Source: Skermanella mucosa
GTDB taxonomy: Bacteria > Pseudomonadota > Alphaproteobacteria > Azospirillales > Azospirillaceae
Direction of reading: 5' to 3'
Assembly (NCBI RefSeq): GCF_016765655.2
Contig: NZ_CP086106.1
Location: 4,267,001-4,331,000 of the forward strand
Length of the DNA stretch: 64,000 nucleotides
Shown one piece after another: positions 1 through 7,769 of this stretch (position 1 is the stretch's first letter; each line of letters opens with the position of its first letter). The notes beneath the pieces were generated by a model, which saw only the letters and a list, made by a program, of their open reading frames with translations, was not told the origin of the DNA and made no database searches. The position numbers and the translations under genes are program-made.

Positions 1-235
1 CGCCGACGAAATCGTAGGACCAGCCGTACAGCACCGGATCGACCCGCGTCATGACGAGGTTGCGCAGAGCCGCCGGTTTGGCGTCGGTGAAGGTCAGGCC
101 GCCGGTCAGCGCCGCCAGCGCGATGCCCCGCTCGGGATCGGGCGTATGGGTGAAATAGTCGCCCATCAGCCGGATCTTGCCGTTGCGCGACGGGGTGAAG
201 ACCAGGGCGTCGATCAGTTCGGCGAACCGCTTCAC
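1..235 (-). CDS. ATP-dependent DNA ligase, N-terminal part (runs off window)
   Basis: Only about 78 N-terminal residues are in the window; the gene continues beyond position 1. It starts at a GTG (235-233) that overlaps the TGA of the upstream exonuclease gene in a GTGA junction, so the two are translationally coupled. The visible protein begins VKRFAELIDAL and contains TPSRNGKIRLM and ALAALTGGLTF, which is typical of the N-terminal domain of bacterial ATP-dependent ligases encoded beside the ligase-associated exonuclease. Family members seal DNA nicks in a repair role distinct from the NAD-dependent LigA. The catalytic lysine motif lies outside the window, so the assignment rests on these N-terminal motifs and on the partner gene. 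Confidence 0.75.
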   Translation of the reverse strand, partial: MKRFAELIDALVFTPSRNGKIRLMGDYFTHTPDPERGIALAALTGGLTFTDAKPAALRNLVMTRVDPVLYGWSYDFVG

Positions 236-1332
236 AGCAGCGCCCCCTGGGCCGGTGCCGCCCTTGCCGCCGGCGGCTGCTCCAGGTCCGGAAGCTCTCC
301 CTGCCCCTCCTCGTCGAAGCCGACCAGCGCCAGGGCGCGGGCGCGGATGCCCCGGCCGGTGGCGTAATGGACCAGCGCCTCCTCCCGCCCGTGGGTGACC
401 CAGACCTCGGGGGCGCCGACCTCCTCGATCGTCATGCACAGCTCGTCCCAGTCGGCATGGTCGGAGATGACCAGCGGCAGCTCGACGCCGCGCTGCCGGG
501 CGCGCTGGCGCACCGTCATCCAGCCCGACGCCATGGCGACCACGGGATCGGGCAGCCGGCGCGCCCAGCGGTCCGCCACCGCCGAGGGCGGCGCCATCAC
601 GATATGGCCGACGAAGGCGTCCTTCTTCAGCCCGGTCGCCGGCACCAGTTCCCCCAGGTCCACGCCCAACTCCTTGTACAGGTTGCACAGGGGAATATGC
701 GCGCCGTGCAGGAAGATCGGCTTGTCGTAGCCGGCCTTGCGGATCAGGGCGATCACCCGCTGGCATTTGCCGAGCGCGTAGGCGCCGACCACGTGGCTGC
801 GCTCCGGGAACAGCTCGACCGAGTGGAGCAGCCGGGCGATCTCGCCGCCGTCCGGCGGGTGGCGGAACACCGGCAGGCCGAAGGTCGCCTCGGTCACGAA
901 CACGTCGCAGGGCACCGGCTCGAACGGCGCGCAGGTCGGATCGGCCCGGCGCTTGTAGTCGCCCGAGACGACGATCCGGCAGCCCCGGTACTCCATCACC
1001 GCCTGGGCGCTGCCCAGCACGTGGCCGGCCGGGACGAACCGGACGTCCACCTCGCCGATGCGCACCGTCTCCCCATAGGGCAGCGGCTGGAGCGACCCGC
1101 CGGCGGATTCGCCGTAGCGGGCGCGCATGATCGCCAGCGTATCGGGAGTCGCGAGTACCCGCGCGTTGTTCGGCCGGGCGTGGTCGGCGTGGCCGTGGGT
1201 GATCACGGCGCGTTCGGCCGGGCGGACCGGATCGACGAAGAAGTCGCCGGGTTCGACATAGAGCCCCTGGGGCAGGACCTTGATCCAGGATTCGGGAGGC
1301 CAAGCGTCGGGAAGGGAAATCGGAGCGGTCAT
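232..1332 (-). CDS. Ligase-associated MBL-fold DNA exonuclease
   Basis: This 366-residue protein belongs to the metallo-beta-lactamase/beta-CASP family. The metal-binding signature ITHGHADHARPNN lies near residue 45, and a later VVSGDYKRR supplies a further metal ligand. The family partners with an ATP-dependent DNA ligase and is predicted to trim DNA ends before sealing. The ligase gene follows directly with a GTGA overlap, supporting a two-gene operon. I chose the ATG at 1332 (MTAPISLPDAW) over an upstream in-frame ATG at 1380, because the conserved region starts soon after it and the longer version would extend into the promoter space shared with the divergent psuK gene. The function is known for the family and inferred here. 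Confidence 0.85.
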   Translation of the reverse strand: MTAPISLPDAWPPESWIKVLPQGLYVEPGDFFVDPVRPAERAVITHGHADHARPNNARVLATPDTLAIMRARYGESAGGSLQPLPYGETVRIGEVDVRFVPAGHVLGSAQAVMEYRGCRIVVSGDYKRRADPTCAPFEPVPCDVFVTEATFGLPVFRHPPDGGEIARLLHSVELFPERSHVVGAYALGKCQRVIALIRKAGYDKPIFLHGAHIPLCNLYKELGVDLGELVPATGLKKDAFVGHIVMAPPSAVADRWARRLPDPVVAMASGWMTVRQRARQRGVELPLVISDHADWDELCMTIEEVGAPEVWVTHGREEALVHYATGRGIRARALALVGFDEEGQGELPDLEQPPAARAAPAQGALL

Positions 1333-1456
1333 GTCGGATATATGGGCAACAGGACGGGAAAAAGCCAAACCCGCCGTCATCCCGGCTCTTGCGGTGTCAC
1401 CCGTTCTAAGTTCATCCTGTTCTTTAGAAGGATTCCACGAAGGAGAGGCTTACCCC

Positions 1457-2392
1457 ATGGAGCCCACCGTCGCCTGCATCGGTGCAGCCCATATCGATCG
1501 CAAGGCCACCGCTGCCGGCCCGGTCGTCCCGGGAAGCTCCAATCCCGTCACCCTGCGGGCGGGAACGGGCGGGGTCGCCCGCAACGTGGCGGAGAACCTC
1601 GCCCGCCTCGGGCTTTCGGTCGCGATGGTGAGCCGGGTCGGCGCCGACCGGGAGGGCGACGCGGTGCTCCAGGGCTTGGCCGACGCCGGCATCGGCGTGG
1701 AGGACTGCACGCGCTCCGCCACCTCGCCGACCGCCTCCTACACCGCCCTGCTGGACCGCGGGGGCGAGCTGGTGATCGGGCTGGCCGACATGGGGATCTA
1801 CGACGAGCTGACGGTGGAGCTGATCGAGCCGCTGCTGCCCAGGCTGGAGCGCATCCCGGTCTGGTTCATCGACTGCAACCTGCCGGCCGAATCGCTCCGC
1901 CTGCTGCTGCGCCGGAAGCCGGAGGGCTGCACGGTCTATGTGGATTGCGTCTCGGTCGCCAAGGCCGCCCGGCTCCAGGGCATCCTGCGCGGGATCGACA
2001 CGCTGTTCGCCAACGGGGACGAGGCGGCATATCTCTCCCACGTGCCGATCCGCGCGCCGCTGGACGTGTGCGAGGCGGGCTACCGCCTGATGTGCAACGG
2101 CGTTGGCAGCGTGGTGATCACCCGGGGGCAGGAAGGAGCCTTCGTCGCCTCCCCCTTCGATTACGACTTCTTCCTGCCGCCGCCGGTCGATGTCCACGAG
2201 GTTACCGGCGCGGGCGACGCGCTGGTGGCGGGCGTCATCTTCGGCCGGATAGGCGGCCATCCCATGGAGGACGCGATGCGGATCGGCCTCGCCTGCGCCG
2301 CCTGGGCGGTGGAGGCGGCGGAAACCGTGAACCCGGCGCTTAACGCCGACCTGGCCATCGAACGCGCGGGACTTTTGCGGAAATCCGCGTAA
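1457..2392 (+). CDS. psuK: PfkB-family pseudouridine kinase
   Basis: This 311-residue ribokinase/PfkB-family kinase has the N-terminal substrate motif CIGAAHIDRKA, the RAGTGGVARNVAENLARLG glycine-rich segment and the C-terminal ATP/anion-hole motif EVTGAGDALVAG, whose Asp is the catalytic base. The gene 9 bases downstream encodes pseudouridine-5'-phosphate glycosidase. The substrate is therefore very likely pseudouridine, which is phosphorylated and then split to uracil and ribose 5-phosphate. The start at 1457 is preceded by a GGAGAGG-type ribosome binding site (about 1442-1449). Without the neighbour it could only be called a PfkB sugar or nucleoside kinase. Confidence 0.85.
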   Translation: MEPTVACIGAAHIDRKATAAGPVVPGSSNPVTLRAGTGGVARNVAENLARLGLSVAMVSRVGADREGDAVLQGLADAGIGVEDCTRSATSPTASYTALLDRGGELVIGLADMGIYDELTVELIEPLLPRLERIPVWFIDCNLPAESLRLLLRRKPEGCTVYVDCVSVAKAARLQGILRGIDTLFANGDEAAYLSHVPIRAPLDVCEAGYRLMCNGVGSVVITRGQEGAFVASPFDYDFFLPPPVDVHEVTGAGDALVAGVIFGRIGGHPMEDAMRIGLACAAWAVEAAETVNPALNADLAIERAGLLRKSA

Positions 2393-2401
2393 ACTACGGG
2401 C

Positions 2402-3382
2402 ATGCACGATTACCTTGCCATCCATCCCGAGGTCGCCGAGGCGCTCCAGGCCAGAAAGGCCGTGGTCGCGCTGGAATCGACCATCATTTCCCACGGCATG
2501 CCCTATCCCCGGAACGTGGAGACGGCCCGCCTGGTGGAGCAGACGATCCGCGACGGCGGCGCCATCCCGGCGACGATCGCGGTGCTCGACGGGCGCATCC
2601 GGATCGGCCTGACCGACGACGACCTGGAACACCTCGCCAACAGCGGGGCAACCGGCCGCGAGGTCATGAAGCTGAGCCGGCGCGACCTGCCGGTGGCGCT
2701 CGCCACCAGCGCCGACGGTGCCACCACGGTTTCCGCCACCATGATCTGCGCGGCGCTGGCGGAGATCGCGGTCTTCGCCACCGGCGGCATCGGCGGCGTC
2801 CACCGCGGCGCCGAGAGCACGCTGGACATCTCCGCCGACCTGGACGAGCTGGCGACCACCAACGTCGCCGTGGTCTGCGCCGGCGCCAAGGCGATCCTGG
2901 ACCTGCCCAAGACGGTCGAATACCTGGAAACCCGCGGCGTCCCCGTGCTGGGCTACGGCACAGACGAGTTGCCGGCCTTCTACACCCGCTCCAGCGGGAT
3001 CAGGCTGGCATCCCGCTGCGACAGCCCGGCGATGGTCGCGCGTATCCTGCGCGCCAAGTGGCAGCTCGGCCTGAACGGCGGCGCCGTGATCGCCAACCCG
3101 ATCCCGCAGTCGGCGGCGCTCGACCAGGGTTTGGTCGACGGAGCGATCGCCCAGGCGCTGGCCGATGCCGACGCGCGGGGCGTGAAGGGCAAGGACGTGA
3201 CCCCGTTCCTGCTGTCCCGCCTGGAGGAACTGACCGGCGGCGCCAGCCTGGAGGCCAACATAGCATTGGTCCGCAACAACGCCGCCGTGGCGGCCTCCAT
3301 CGCCCACGCCTACGCCGAGCTGAGCGCGGAGACGACGCTGCCGCCGAAGCCCCACCTGACGCGGACGCGGCCCTGGTACTGA
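2402..3382 (+). CDS. psuG: Pseudouridine-5'-phosphate glycosidase
   Basis: This 326-residue protein carries family-wide signatures: the early VALESTIISHGMPYP, the ATGGIGGVHRGAE segment and VLGYGTDELPAFYTRSSG. PsuG cleaves the C-C glycosidic bond of pseudouridine 5'-phosphate to give uracil and ribose 5-phosphate, using a metal ion and an active-site lysine. The length is normal for the family (about 300-310 residues, plus a short C-terminal tail). It starts 9 bases after the stop of psuK, so both are in one operon for salvage of pseudouridine from RNA turnover. No frameshift or missing block is seen. Confidence 0.93.
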   Translation: MHDYLAIHPEVAEALQARKAVVALESTIISHGMPYPRNVETARLVEQTIRDGGAIPATIAVLDGRIRIGLTDDDLEHLANSGATGREVMKLSRRDLPVALATSADGATTVSATMICAALAEIAVFATGGIGGVHRGAESTLDISADLDELATTNVAVVCAGAKAILDLPKTVEYLETRGVPVLGYGTDELPAFYTRSSGIRLASRCDSPAMVARILRAKWQLGLNGGAVIANPIPQSAALDQGLVDGAIAQALADADARGVKGKDVTPFLLSRLEELTGGASLEANIALVRNNAAVAASIAHAYAELSAETTLPPKPHLTRTRPWY

Positions 3383-3405
3383 CGGGGAGCCGGCGCTTCC
3401 GGTTT

Positions 3406-3527
3406 TTGGGCCACAGATACACGCAGATAAACTCAGATGGGCTTCGGCATGCAGGATCTCCCGTGATCCGCCGGCGCTTATCCATGATTCATATCTGCGC
3501 CCATCTGCGTGCATCTGTGGCCAAGAA
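3406..3527. repeat. Imperfect inverted repeat (CCACAGAT...ATCTGTGG family)
   Basis: In the 243-base gap after psuG, the left arm (about 3409-3441) reads GGCCACAGATACACGCAGAT and continues with ACTCAGATGGG. The right arm (about 3492-3524) is its near reverse complement, CCCATCTGCGTGCATCTGTG plus GCC. The arms contain internal CAGAT repeats at 7-8 base spacing. The pair could fold as a long hairpin. It may act as a psuKG terminator or be a dispersed REP-like element. No U-tract is present, so a simple intrinsic terminator is less likely. Confidence 0.6.
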
Positions 3528-3625
3528 ATAGAACCTCCCAACGCCTCCCCGTTCGCCGTCATCCCGTGGCCTAAGGCTTGCTTGTCCTTCACGCGATGCA
3601 GCGGTGATGACAGCCCACAGGAACG

Positions 3626-4207
3626 TTGGAATTGCGCCTTCTGGTCGTCGATGAGAATCCCGAGAGGTCCGATGTCGTCCTGTCCGGCCTCAAGGAAGCC
3701 GGGTATGACGTCGTCGCCACCATCAGCAAGGATGACGATCTGCGCGAGGGCATCAGGACGCACCAGCCCGACCTGGTCATCATCGACCTGGAGTCCCCCT
3801 ACCGCGACTATCTGGAGAACCTGATCACGATCAACCGCGAGAACCCGCGGCCGATCGCGATGTTCGTTGCCCAGGAAGACAGCACGCTGATCAGCGAGGC
3901 GATCGAGACCGGGGTCAGCGTCTATGTCGCCGACGGGCTCAGCCCGAAGATGGTCAAGTCGATCCTCCAGATCGCGATCGTGCAGTTCACCAAGTTCCGC
4001 AGGCTCCAGGAGGAACTGGACAGGTCCAAGACGGCACTGGCCGACCGCAAGGTGGTCGAGCGGGCCAAGGGCCTGCTGATGGCGCACAAGGGCGTGACCG
4101 AAGAAGAGGCATACCGCTTCCTCCGCAAGCTCGCCATGGACCAGAACAAGCGCCTCGCGGAGATCGCGGAGAACATCCTGTCGCTCTCCCAACTGTTCAA
4201 GGGCTGA
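3626..4207 (+). CDS. nasT: NasT: ANTAR-domain antitermination regulator of nitrate assimilation
   Basis: This 193-residue protein has an N-terminal receiver-like domain (LLVVDENPERSD; VIIDLESPYRDY) and a C-terminal ANTAR RNA-binding domain from about residue 125 (KVVERAKGLLMAHKGVTEEEA, then three helices). NasT-type proteins bind a two-hexaloop hairpin in nitrate-operon leader RNA and prevent formation of the downstream terminator. Exactly such a leader follows at 4436-4570. The start is a TTG at 3626 with AGGA just upstream; no ATG gives a complete receiver domain. The usual partner and nitrate sensor NasS is not encoded next to it or elsewhere in this window. The receiver keeps an Asp at the expected position, but NasT activity generally depends on NasS rather than on phosphorylation. 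Confidence 0.88.
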   Translation: MELRLLVVDENPERSDVVLSGLKEAGYDVVATISKDDDLREGIRTHQPDLVIIDLESPYRDYLENLITINRENPRPIAMFVAQEDSTLISEAIETGVSVYVADGLSPKMVKSILQIAIVQFTKFRRLQEELDRSKTALADRKVVERAKGLLMAHKGVTEEEAYRFLRKLAMDQNKRLAEIAENILSLSQLFKG

Positions 4208-4263
4208 CGAGGCCGTCACCCAAACCGTTGAAATAGCTTGGTTTGCCCGATCAGCCCCTGATC
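4201..4263 (+). terminator. Nested inverted repeats at the 3' end of nasT
   Basis: GGGCTGA (4201-4207, including the nasT stop) can pair with TCAGCCC (4251-4257). Inside it, CAAACC (4221-4226) pairs with GGTTTG (4240-4245). A separate perfect palindrome, GATCAG-CCC-CTGATC, spans 4249-4263, and the two folds are mutually exclusive. Only a short T-run follows (ATTTTCC), so this is a candidate terminator or separator of nasT from the sigma-54 unit, not a strong one. Confidence 0.35.
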
Positions 4264-4398
4264 ATTTTCCAGGCAAAATTCCGCACTGCACAATTTTTGA
4301 CCGGCAGTGGCGGGATCGCAGGCAATTCGGTGGCCGTTCGGACAGTCGGGCTGGAGCGGAAGTCAGCCTTTCCGCGGCTTTCCGCGCCTGCCGAGTAG

Positions 4399-4414
4399 TG
4401 GCACGCGGCTTGCT
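4399..4414 (+). promoter_or_regulatory. Sigma-54 (-24/-12) promoter of the nas operon
   Basis: TGGCACGCGGCTTGCT matches the sigma-54 consensus TGGCAC-N5-TTGCW at every defined base, with GG at 4400-4401 and GC at 4412-4413 in correct spacing. The predicted RNA start is near 4425. Sigma-54 promoters need an activator, and NtrC is expected for nitrogen assimilation. A TGCAC half-site occurs at 4287-4291, but I did not find a full convincing NtrC palindrome. Confidence 0.88.
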
Positions 4415-4435
4415 AGAACAAACAGCGTGCGGCGC

Positions 4436-4495
4436 GGCGATCCAATGGCGGAGCGCCAGGCGCACGAGACAGTGTCGGTCCAACGGCGGAACGAC
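4436..4495 (+). ncRNA. ANTAR target element: two hexaloop hairpins in the nas leader RNA
   Basis: Hairpin P1 (4436-4457) has arms GGCGATCC and GGAGCGCC closing the loop AATGGC (4444-4449). Hairpin P2 (4474-4495) has arms GTCGGTCC and GGAACGAC closing the loop AACGGC (4482-4487). Both stems have three pairs next to the loop, then one purine-purine mismatch, then four pairs. Both loops have A at position 1 and G at position 4, the recognised ANTAR-protein binding signature. The linker is 16 bases. The element lies between the sigma-54 promoter and the intrinsic terminator, directly after the NasT gene. Confidence 0.9.
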
Positions 4496-4509
4496 CTACC
4501 CCGGATAAT

Positions 4510-4570
4510 GGCGTCCGAATGCCGAGCGGCTCCCAACAGCCCGCTCGACGTTCCGGCGCCTTTTTTATTG
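4510..4570 (+). terminator. Leader intrinsic terminator (attenuator) of the nas operon
   Basis: The arm at 4510-4529 (starting GGCGTCCGAA, ending GAGCGG) pairs with 4541-4560 (CCGCTC ... GGCGCC) in a roughly 20-base stem with two wobble pairs and two mismatches. The loop is 11 bases and is followed at once by TTTTTT (4561-4566). This is a strong factor-independent terminator placed before the first structural gene. With the ANTAR hairpins upstream it makes the classic attenuator whose read-through needs NasT. Confidence 0.9.
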
Positions 4571-4597
4571 CCGAGATTTCGGCCGATGGAGCGAGCG

Positions 4598-6025
4598 ATG
4601 TCCAAGGACCCTGCACTGTTCACCTCCAAGCTCACCGCCCGGCAGGACCGCCGCGGCATCCTCAAGGCCGGCGCCTCGCTCGCCGGGACCGCGGCGCTGC
4701 TCTCCGCGATCCGGGCCGTCACCCCGGCGGGCGCCTGGGCGGCCGGCACCGACGGGATCGAGAAGCCGCAGCTGACCCTGGGCTTCATCCCGCTGACCGA
4801 CTGCGCGCCGCTGGTGATCGCCTCCGAAAAGGGCTTCTTCAAGAAGCACGGCCTGGACGTGACGCTGTCCAAGGAGGCGTCCTGGGCCAACATCCGCGAC
4901 AAGGTGATGATTGGGGCGCTCGACGGCGCGCACATGCTGGCCGGCATGCCGCTCGCCGCGACGCTCGGCATCGGCGCGATCCAGAAGCCGACGGTCACCG
5001 GGTTCTCCATGGACCTAAACGGCAACGCCATCACCGTTTCGACGGCCCTCTACGACCGCATGGTCGAGATCGACCCCGACACCATGAAGAAGCACCCGGT
5101 CGGCGCCGCCGCCCTGAAGAAGGTGATCGACGCCGACAGGAAGGCCGGGAAGGAGCCGCTGACCTTCGCCATGGTGTTCCCGGTCAGCACCCACAATTAC
5201 GAGCTGCGCTACTGGATGGCGTCGGCCGGCATCGATCCGGACGAGGACGTCCGCCTGATCGTGATCCCTCCGCCGCAGATGGTCGCCAACCTCCAGGCCG
5301 GCAACATCCAGGGCTACTGCGTCGGCGAGCCGTGGAACGCGCGCGCCGTGCAGGCCGGGATCGGCCGCACCCTGGTGACGAACTACGACATCTGGAACAA
5401 CAAGATCGAGAAGGTCTTCGGCGTCAACCAGGACTGGGCCGACGCCAACCCCAACACCCACAAAGCCCTGATCCGCGCGCTGATCGAGACGGCGCAGTGG
5501 ATGGACGAGCCGGGCAACAGGATGGAGGTGGTCGAGATCATCTCGCAGAAGGCCTACGTCAACGCGCCGGCCGACGTGGTCAAGATGTCGATGACCGGCA
5601 CCTTCCAGTACGCGCCGAAGGAACCGGCACTGCCGATGCCGGACTTCAACGTGTTCCACCGCTATGCCGCCAATTTCCCGTGGCGCAGCCAGGCCGTGTG
5701 GTACCTGACCCAGATGGCGCGCTGGGGCCAGATCGAGCAGCCGGTCAATTTCGCGAAGACCGCCGAGGCGGTGTTCCGCACCGACATCTACCGGGATGCC
5801 GCCAAGGAACTGGGCGTCCCCTACCCGACCGTGGACTGGAAGTCAGAAGGAACGCGGGCGGAGCCCTGGACCCTGGGGGACGCCACCCAGCCGATCGCCA
5901 TGGGGCCGGACCGCTTCCTCGACGGCCGCACCTTCGATCCGGCCGACCCGGTGGGATACCTGCGCGGCTTCGAGGTTTCGAAACTCAAGATCGACCTGGA
6001 CGCGCTCGCCCAGGCCAACGTCTGA
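4598..6025 (+). CDS. nrtA: Nitrate/nitrite ABC transporter substrate-binding protein (NrtA-like, Tat signal)
   Basis: This 475-residue periplasmic binding protein belongs to the NrtA/CmpA family. It has a Tat-type signal (QDRRGILKAGASLAG, then a hydrophobic stretch ending AGAWA). The mature part contains LGFIPLTDCAPLVIASEKGFF and GALDGAHMLAGMPLAATLG, typical of nitrate and bicarbonate binding proteins. The frame is open far upstream, but the ATG at 4598 is chosen because GGAG (4588-4591) lies six bases before it and the upstream codons run through the terminator. It is the first gene of the operon and delivers nitrate to the permease encoded next. Its exported nature argues against it being the cytoplasmic sensor NasS. 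Confidence 0.92.
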   Translation: MSKDPALFTSKLTARQDRRGILKAGASLAGTAALLSAIRAVTPAGAWAAGTDGIEKPQLTLGFIPLTDCAPLVIASEKGFFKKHGLDVTLSKEASWANIRDKVMIGALDGAHMLAGMPLAATLGIGAIQKPTVTGFSMDLNGNAITVSTALYDRMVEIDPDTMKKHPVGAAALKKVIDADRKAGKEPLTFAMVFPVSTHNYELRYWMASAGIDPDEDVRLIVIPPPQMVANLQAGNIQGYCVGEPWNARAVQAGIGRTLVTNYDIWNNKIEKVFGVNQDWADANPNTHKALIRALIETAQWMDEPGNRMEVVEIISQKAYVNAPADVVKMSMTGTFQYAPKEPALPMPDFNVFHRYAANFPWRSQAVWYLTQMARWGQIEQPVNFAKTAEAVFRTDIYRDAAKELGVPYPTVDWKSEGTRAEPWTLGDATQPIAMGPDRFLDGRTFDPADPVGYLRGFEVSKLKIDLDALAQANV

Positions 6026-6063
6026 ACCGTCCGTTCATCCCGCTTCATCAAGGATCTCCCGAC

Positions 6064-6939
6064 ATGACCAGCGTCCCGGTGGACGAGACCACGAACTCGC
6101 CCGCAGTCCAGCCACAAACCCCTGTCGCCGTGACCTCCTCGGCGGCGGCCCGCCTCCGCGAGCGGCTTTACCAGGCGCTGCCCGACGTCGTGCTGCCGGC
6201 CATCACCCTCCTGGTGGTGCTGCTGGCGTGGCACCTGATCGCCGTCAACCTGGGCGGCGGCTTTCCCGGCATCGGGGAGACCTGGGACCGCGGCGTAGAG
6301 CTGCTGTCGGACCCGTTCTACAGCAACGGCCCGAACGACATGGGGCTGTTCTGGCAGGTGCTCTACTCGCTGGGCCGCGTGACGGCGGGCTTCCTGCTGG
6401 CCGCCCTGGTGGGGGTCCCGGTCGGATTCCTGATGGGATCCAGCGCGATCTTCCGCAAGGGCTGGGCGCCGCTGATCCAGATCCTGCGTCCGGTCAGCCC
6501 GCTGGCTTGGCTGCCGATCGGGCTGCTGCTGTTCCGCGCGGTCGATCCCTCGGCGATCTTCGTGATCTTCATCACCAGCATCTGGCCGATGATCCTGAAC
6601 ACCGCTGCCGGGGTCGAGGCGATCCCCAACGACTACCGCAACGTGGCGGCCGTCCTGCGGCTGAACCGGATCGAGATGGTCCGCCACATCCTGCTGCCCG
6701 CCACCCTGCCCCACGTGCTGACCGGCATGCGCCTGTCCCTGGGCATCGCCTGGATGGTCATCGTGGCGGCCGAGATGCTGACCGGCGGCATCGGTATCGG
6801 CTTCTTCGTCTGGGACGAATGGAACAACCTGAACGTGTCGAGCATCATCGTCGCCATCATCGTGATCGGGTTGGTCGGCATCCTGCTGGACATGGGCATG
6901 AACCTGATCCAGCGCCGTTTCGACCATACCAAGCGCTGA
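6064..6939 (+). CDS. nrtB: Nitrate ABC transporter permease
   Basis: This 291-residue inner-membrane permease has an N-terminal cytoplasmic stretch of about 40 residues, then hydrophobic segments and the conserved cytoplasmic loop EAIPNDYRNVAAVLRLNR, the EAA-type motif that contacts the ATPase. The start ATG at 6064 lies 38 bases after the nrtA stop. The ATPase gene begins 13 bases after its stop. Family members form a homodimeric channel for nitrate/nitrite uptake with NrtA and the ATPase. The sequence looks complete. Confidence 0.92.
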   Translation: MTSVPVDETTNSPAVQPQTPVAVTSSAAARLRERLYQALPDVVLPAITLLVVLLAWHLIAVNLGGGFPGIGETWDRGVELLSDPFYSNGPNDMGLFWQVLYSLGRVTAGFLLAALVGVPVGFLMGSSAIFRKGWAPLIQILRPVSPLAWLPIGLLLFRAVDPSAIFVIFITSIWPMILNTAAGVEAIPNDYRNVAAVLRLNRIEMVRHILLPATLPHVLTGMRLSLGIAWMVIVAAEMLTGGIGIGFFVWDEWNNLNVSSIIVAIIVIGLVGILLDMGMNLIQRRFDHTKR

Positions 6940-6952
6940 GGAGAGACCCGAC

Positions 6953-7753
6953 ATGACCGCATATCTCAGCATCGAGGGCGTCGGCATCACCTTCAATCCC
7001 CGGAAGTCGCCCGTGCCGGCGGTGCGCGACGTGGACCTGAAGATCGCCCGGGGCGAGTTCGTCAGCATCATCGGCCATTCCGGCTGCGGCAAGTCCACCC
7101 TGCTCAACATCGTCGCCGGCCTGCTGAAGCCGACGCTGGGCGGGGTCTTCCTGGAAGGGAAGCTGGTCGACGCGCCGGGCCCCGACCGGGCCGTGGTGTT
7201 CCAGAACCACTCGCTGCTGCCCTGGCTGACCGTCTACGACAATGTCCGGCTGGCCGTGGACAAGGTGTTCGGCAAGACCCGCGGCGCGCAGGAGCGCCAC
7301 GACTGGACCCTGCACAACCTGAACCTGGTCGGCATGGCGCACGCCGTCGGCAAGCATCCGTCCGAGATTTCCGGCGGCATGAAGCAGCGGGTCGGCATCG
7401 CCCGGGCCTTGGCGATGGAGCCCAAGGTGCTGCTGATGGACGAGCCGTTCGGCGCGCTCGATGCGCTCAACCGCGCCCGGCTCCAGGACGCGCTGATGCA
7501 GATCCAGACCGCCCTGCGCAACACCGTCATCATGATCACCCACGACGTGGACGAGGCGGTGCTGCTGTCCGACCGCATCGTGATGATGACCAACGGCCCC
7601 GCCGCCACCGTCGGCGAGGTGCTGGACATCCCGCTGGAGCGTCCGCGCAAGCGCCTCGACCTCGCCGACGACGCGACCTACGCCCACTGCCGCGGCGAGG
7701 TGCTGCGCTTCCTCTACGCCCGGCATCGTCCCGCCGATGCCGATGCCGCCTGA
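6953..7753 (+). CDS. nrtC: Nitrate ABC transporter ATP-binding protein
   Basis: This 266-residue ABC ATPase has Walker A GHSGCGKSTL near residue 40, the Q-loop FQNHSLLPW, signature SGGMKQRVGIARA (the usual SGGQ is SGGM here, as in many nitrate/sulfonate-type ATPases), Walker B VLLMDEPFGALD and switch histidine ITHDVDEAV. It has only the ATPase domain. The extra NrtA-like domain of cyanobacterial NrtC is absent, so it may equally be named nrtD or nasD. The gene is followed after 16 bases by nirB. Confidence 0.9.
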   Translation: MTAYLSIEGVGITFNPRKSPVPAVRDVDLKIARGEFVSIIGHSGCGKSTLLNIVAGLLKPTLGGVFLEGKLVDAPGPDRAVVFQNHSLLPWLTVYDNVRLAVDKVFGKTRGAQERHDWTLHNLNLVGMAHAVGKHPSEISGGMKQRVGIARALAMEPKVLLMDEPFGALDALNRARLQDALMQIQTALRNTVIMITHDVDEAVLLSDRIVMMTNGPAATVGEVLDIPLERPRKRLDLADDATYAHCRGEVLRFLYARHRPADADAA

Positions 7754-7769
7754 GCCGGAGAACCGACCC

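Noticed and set aside
4307-4597. Upstream extension of the nrtA reading frame
   Set aside because: The extension runs through the sigma-54 promoter, the ANTAR hairpins and the terminator. The ATG at 4598 has a good ribosome binding site and starts the Tat signal.
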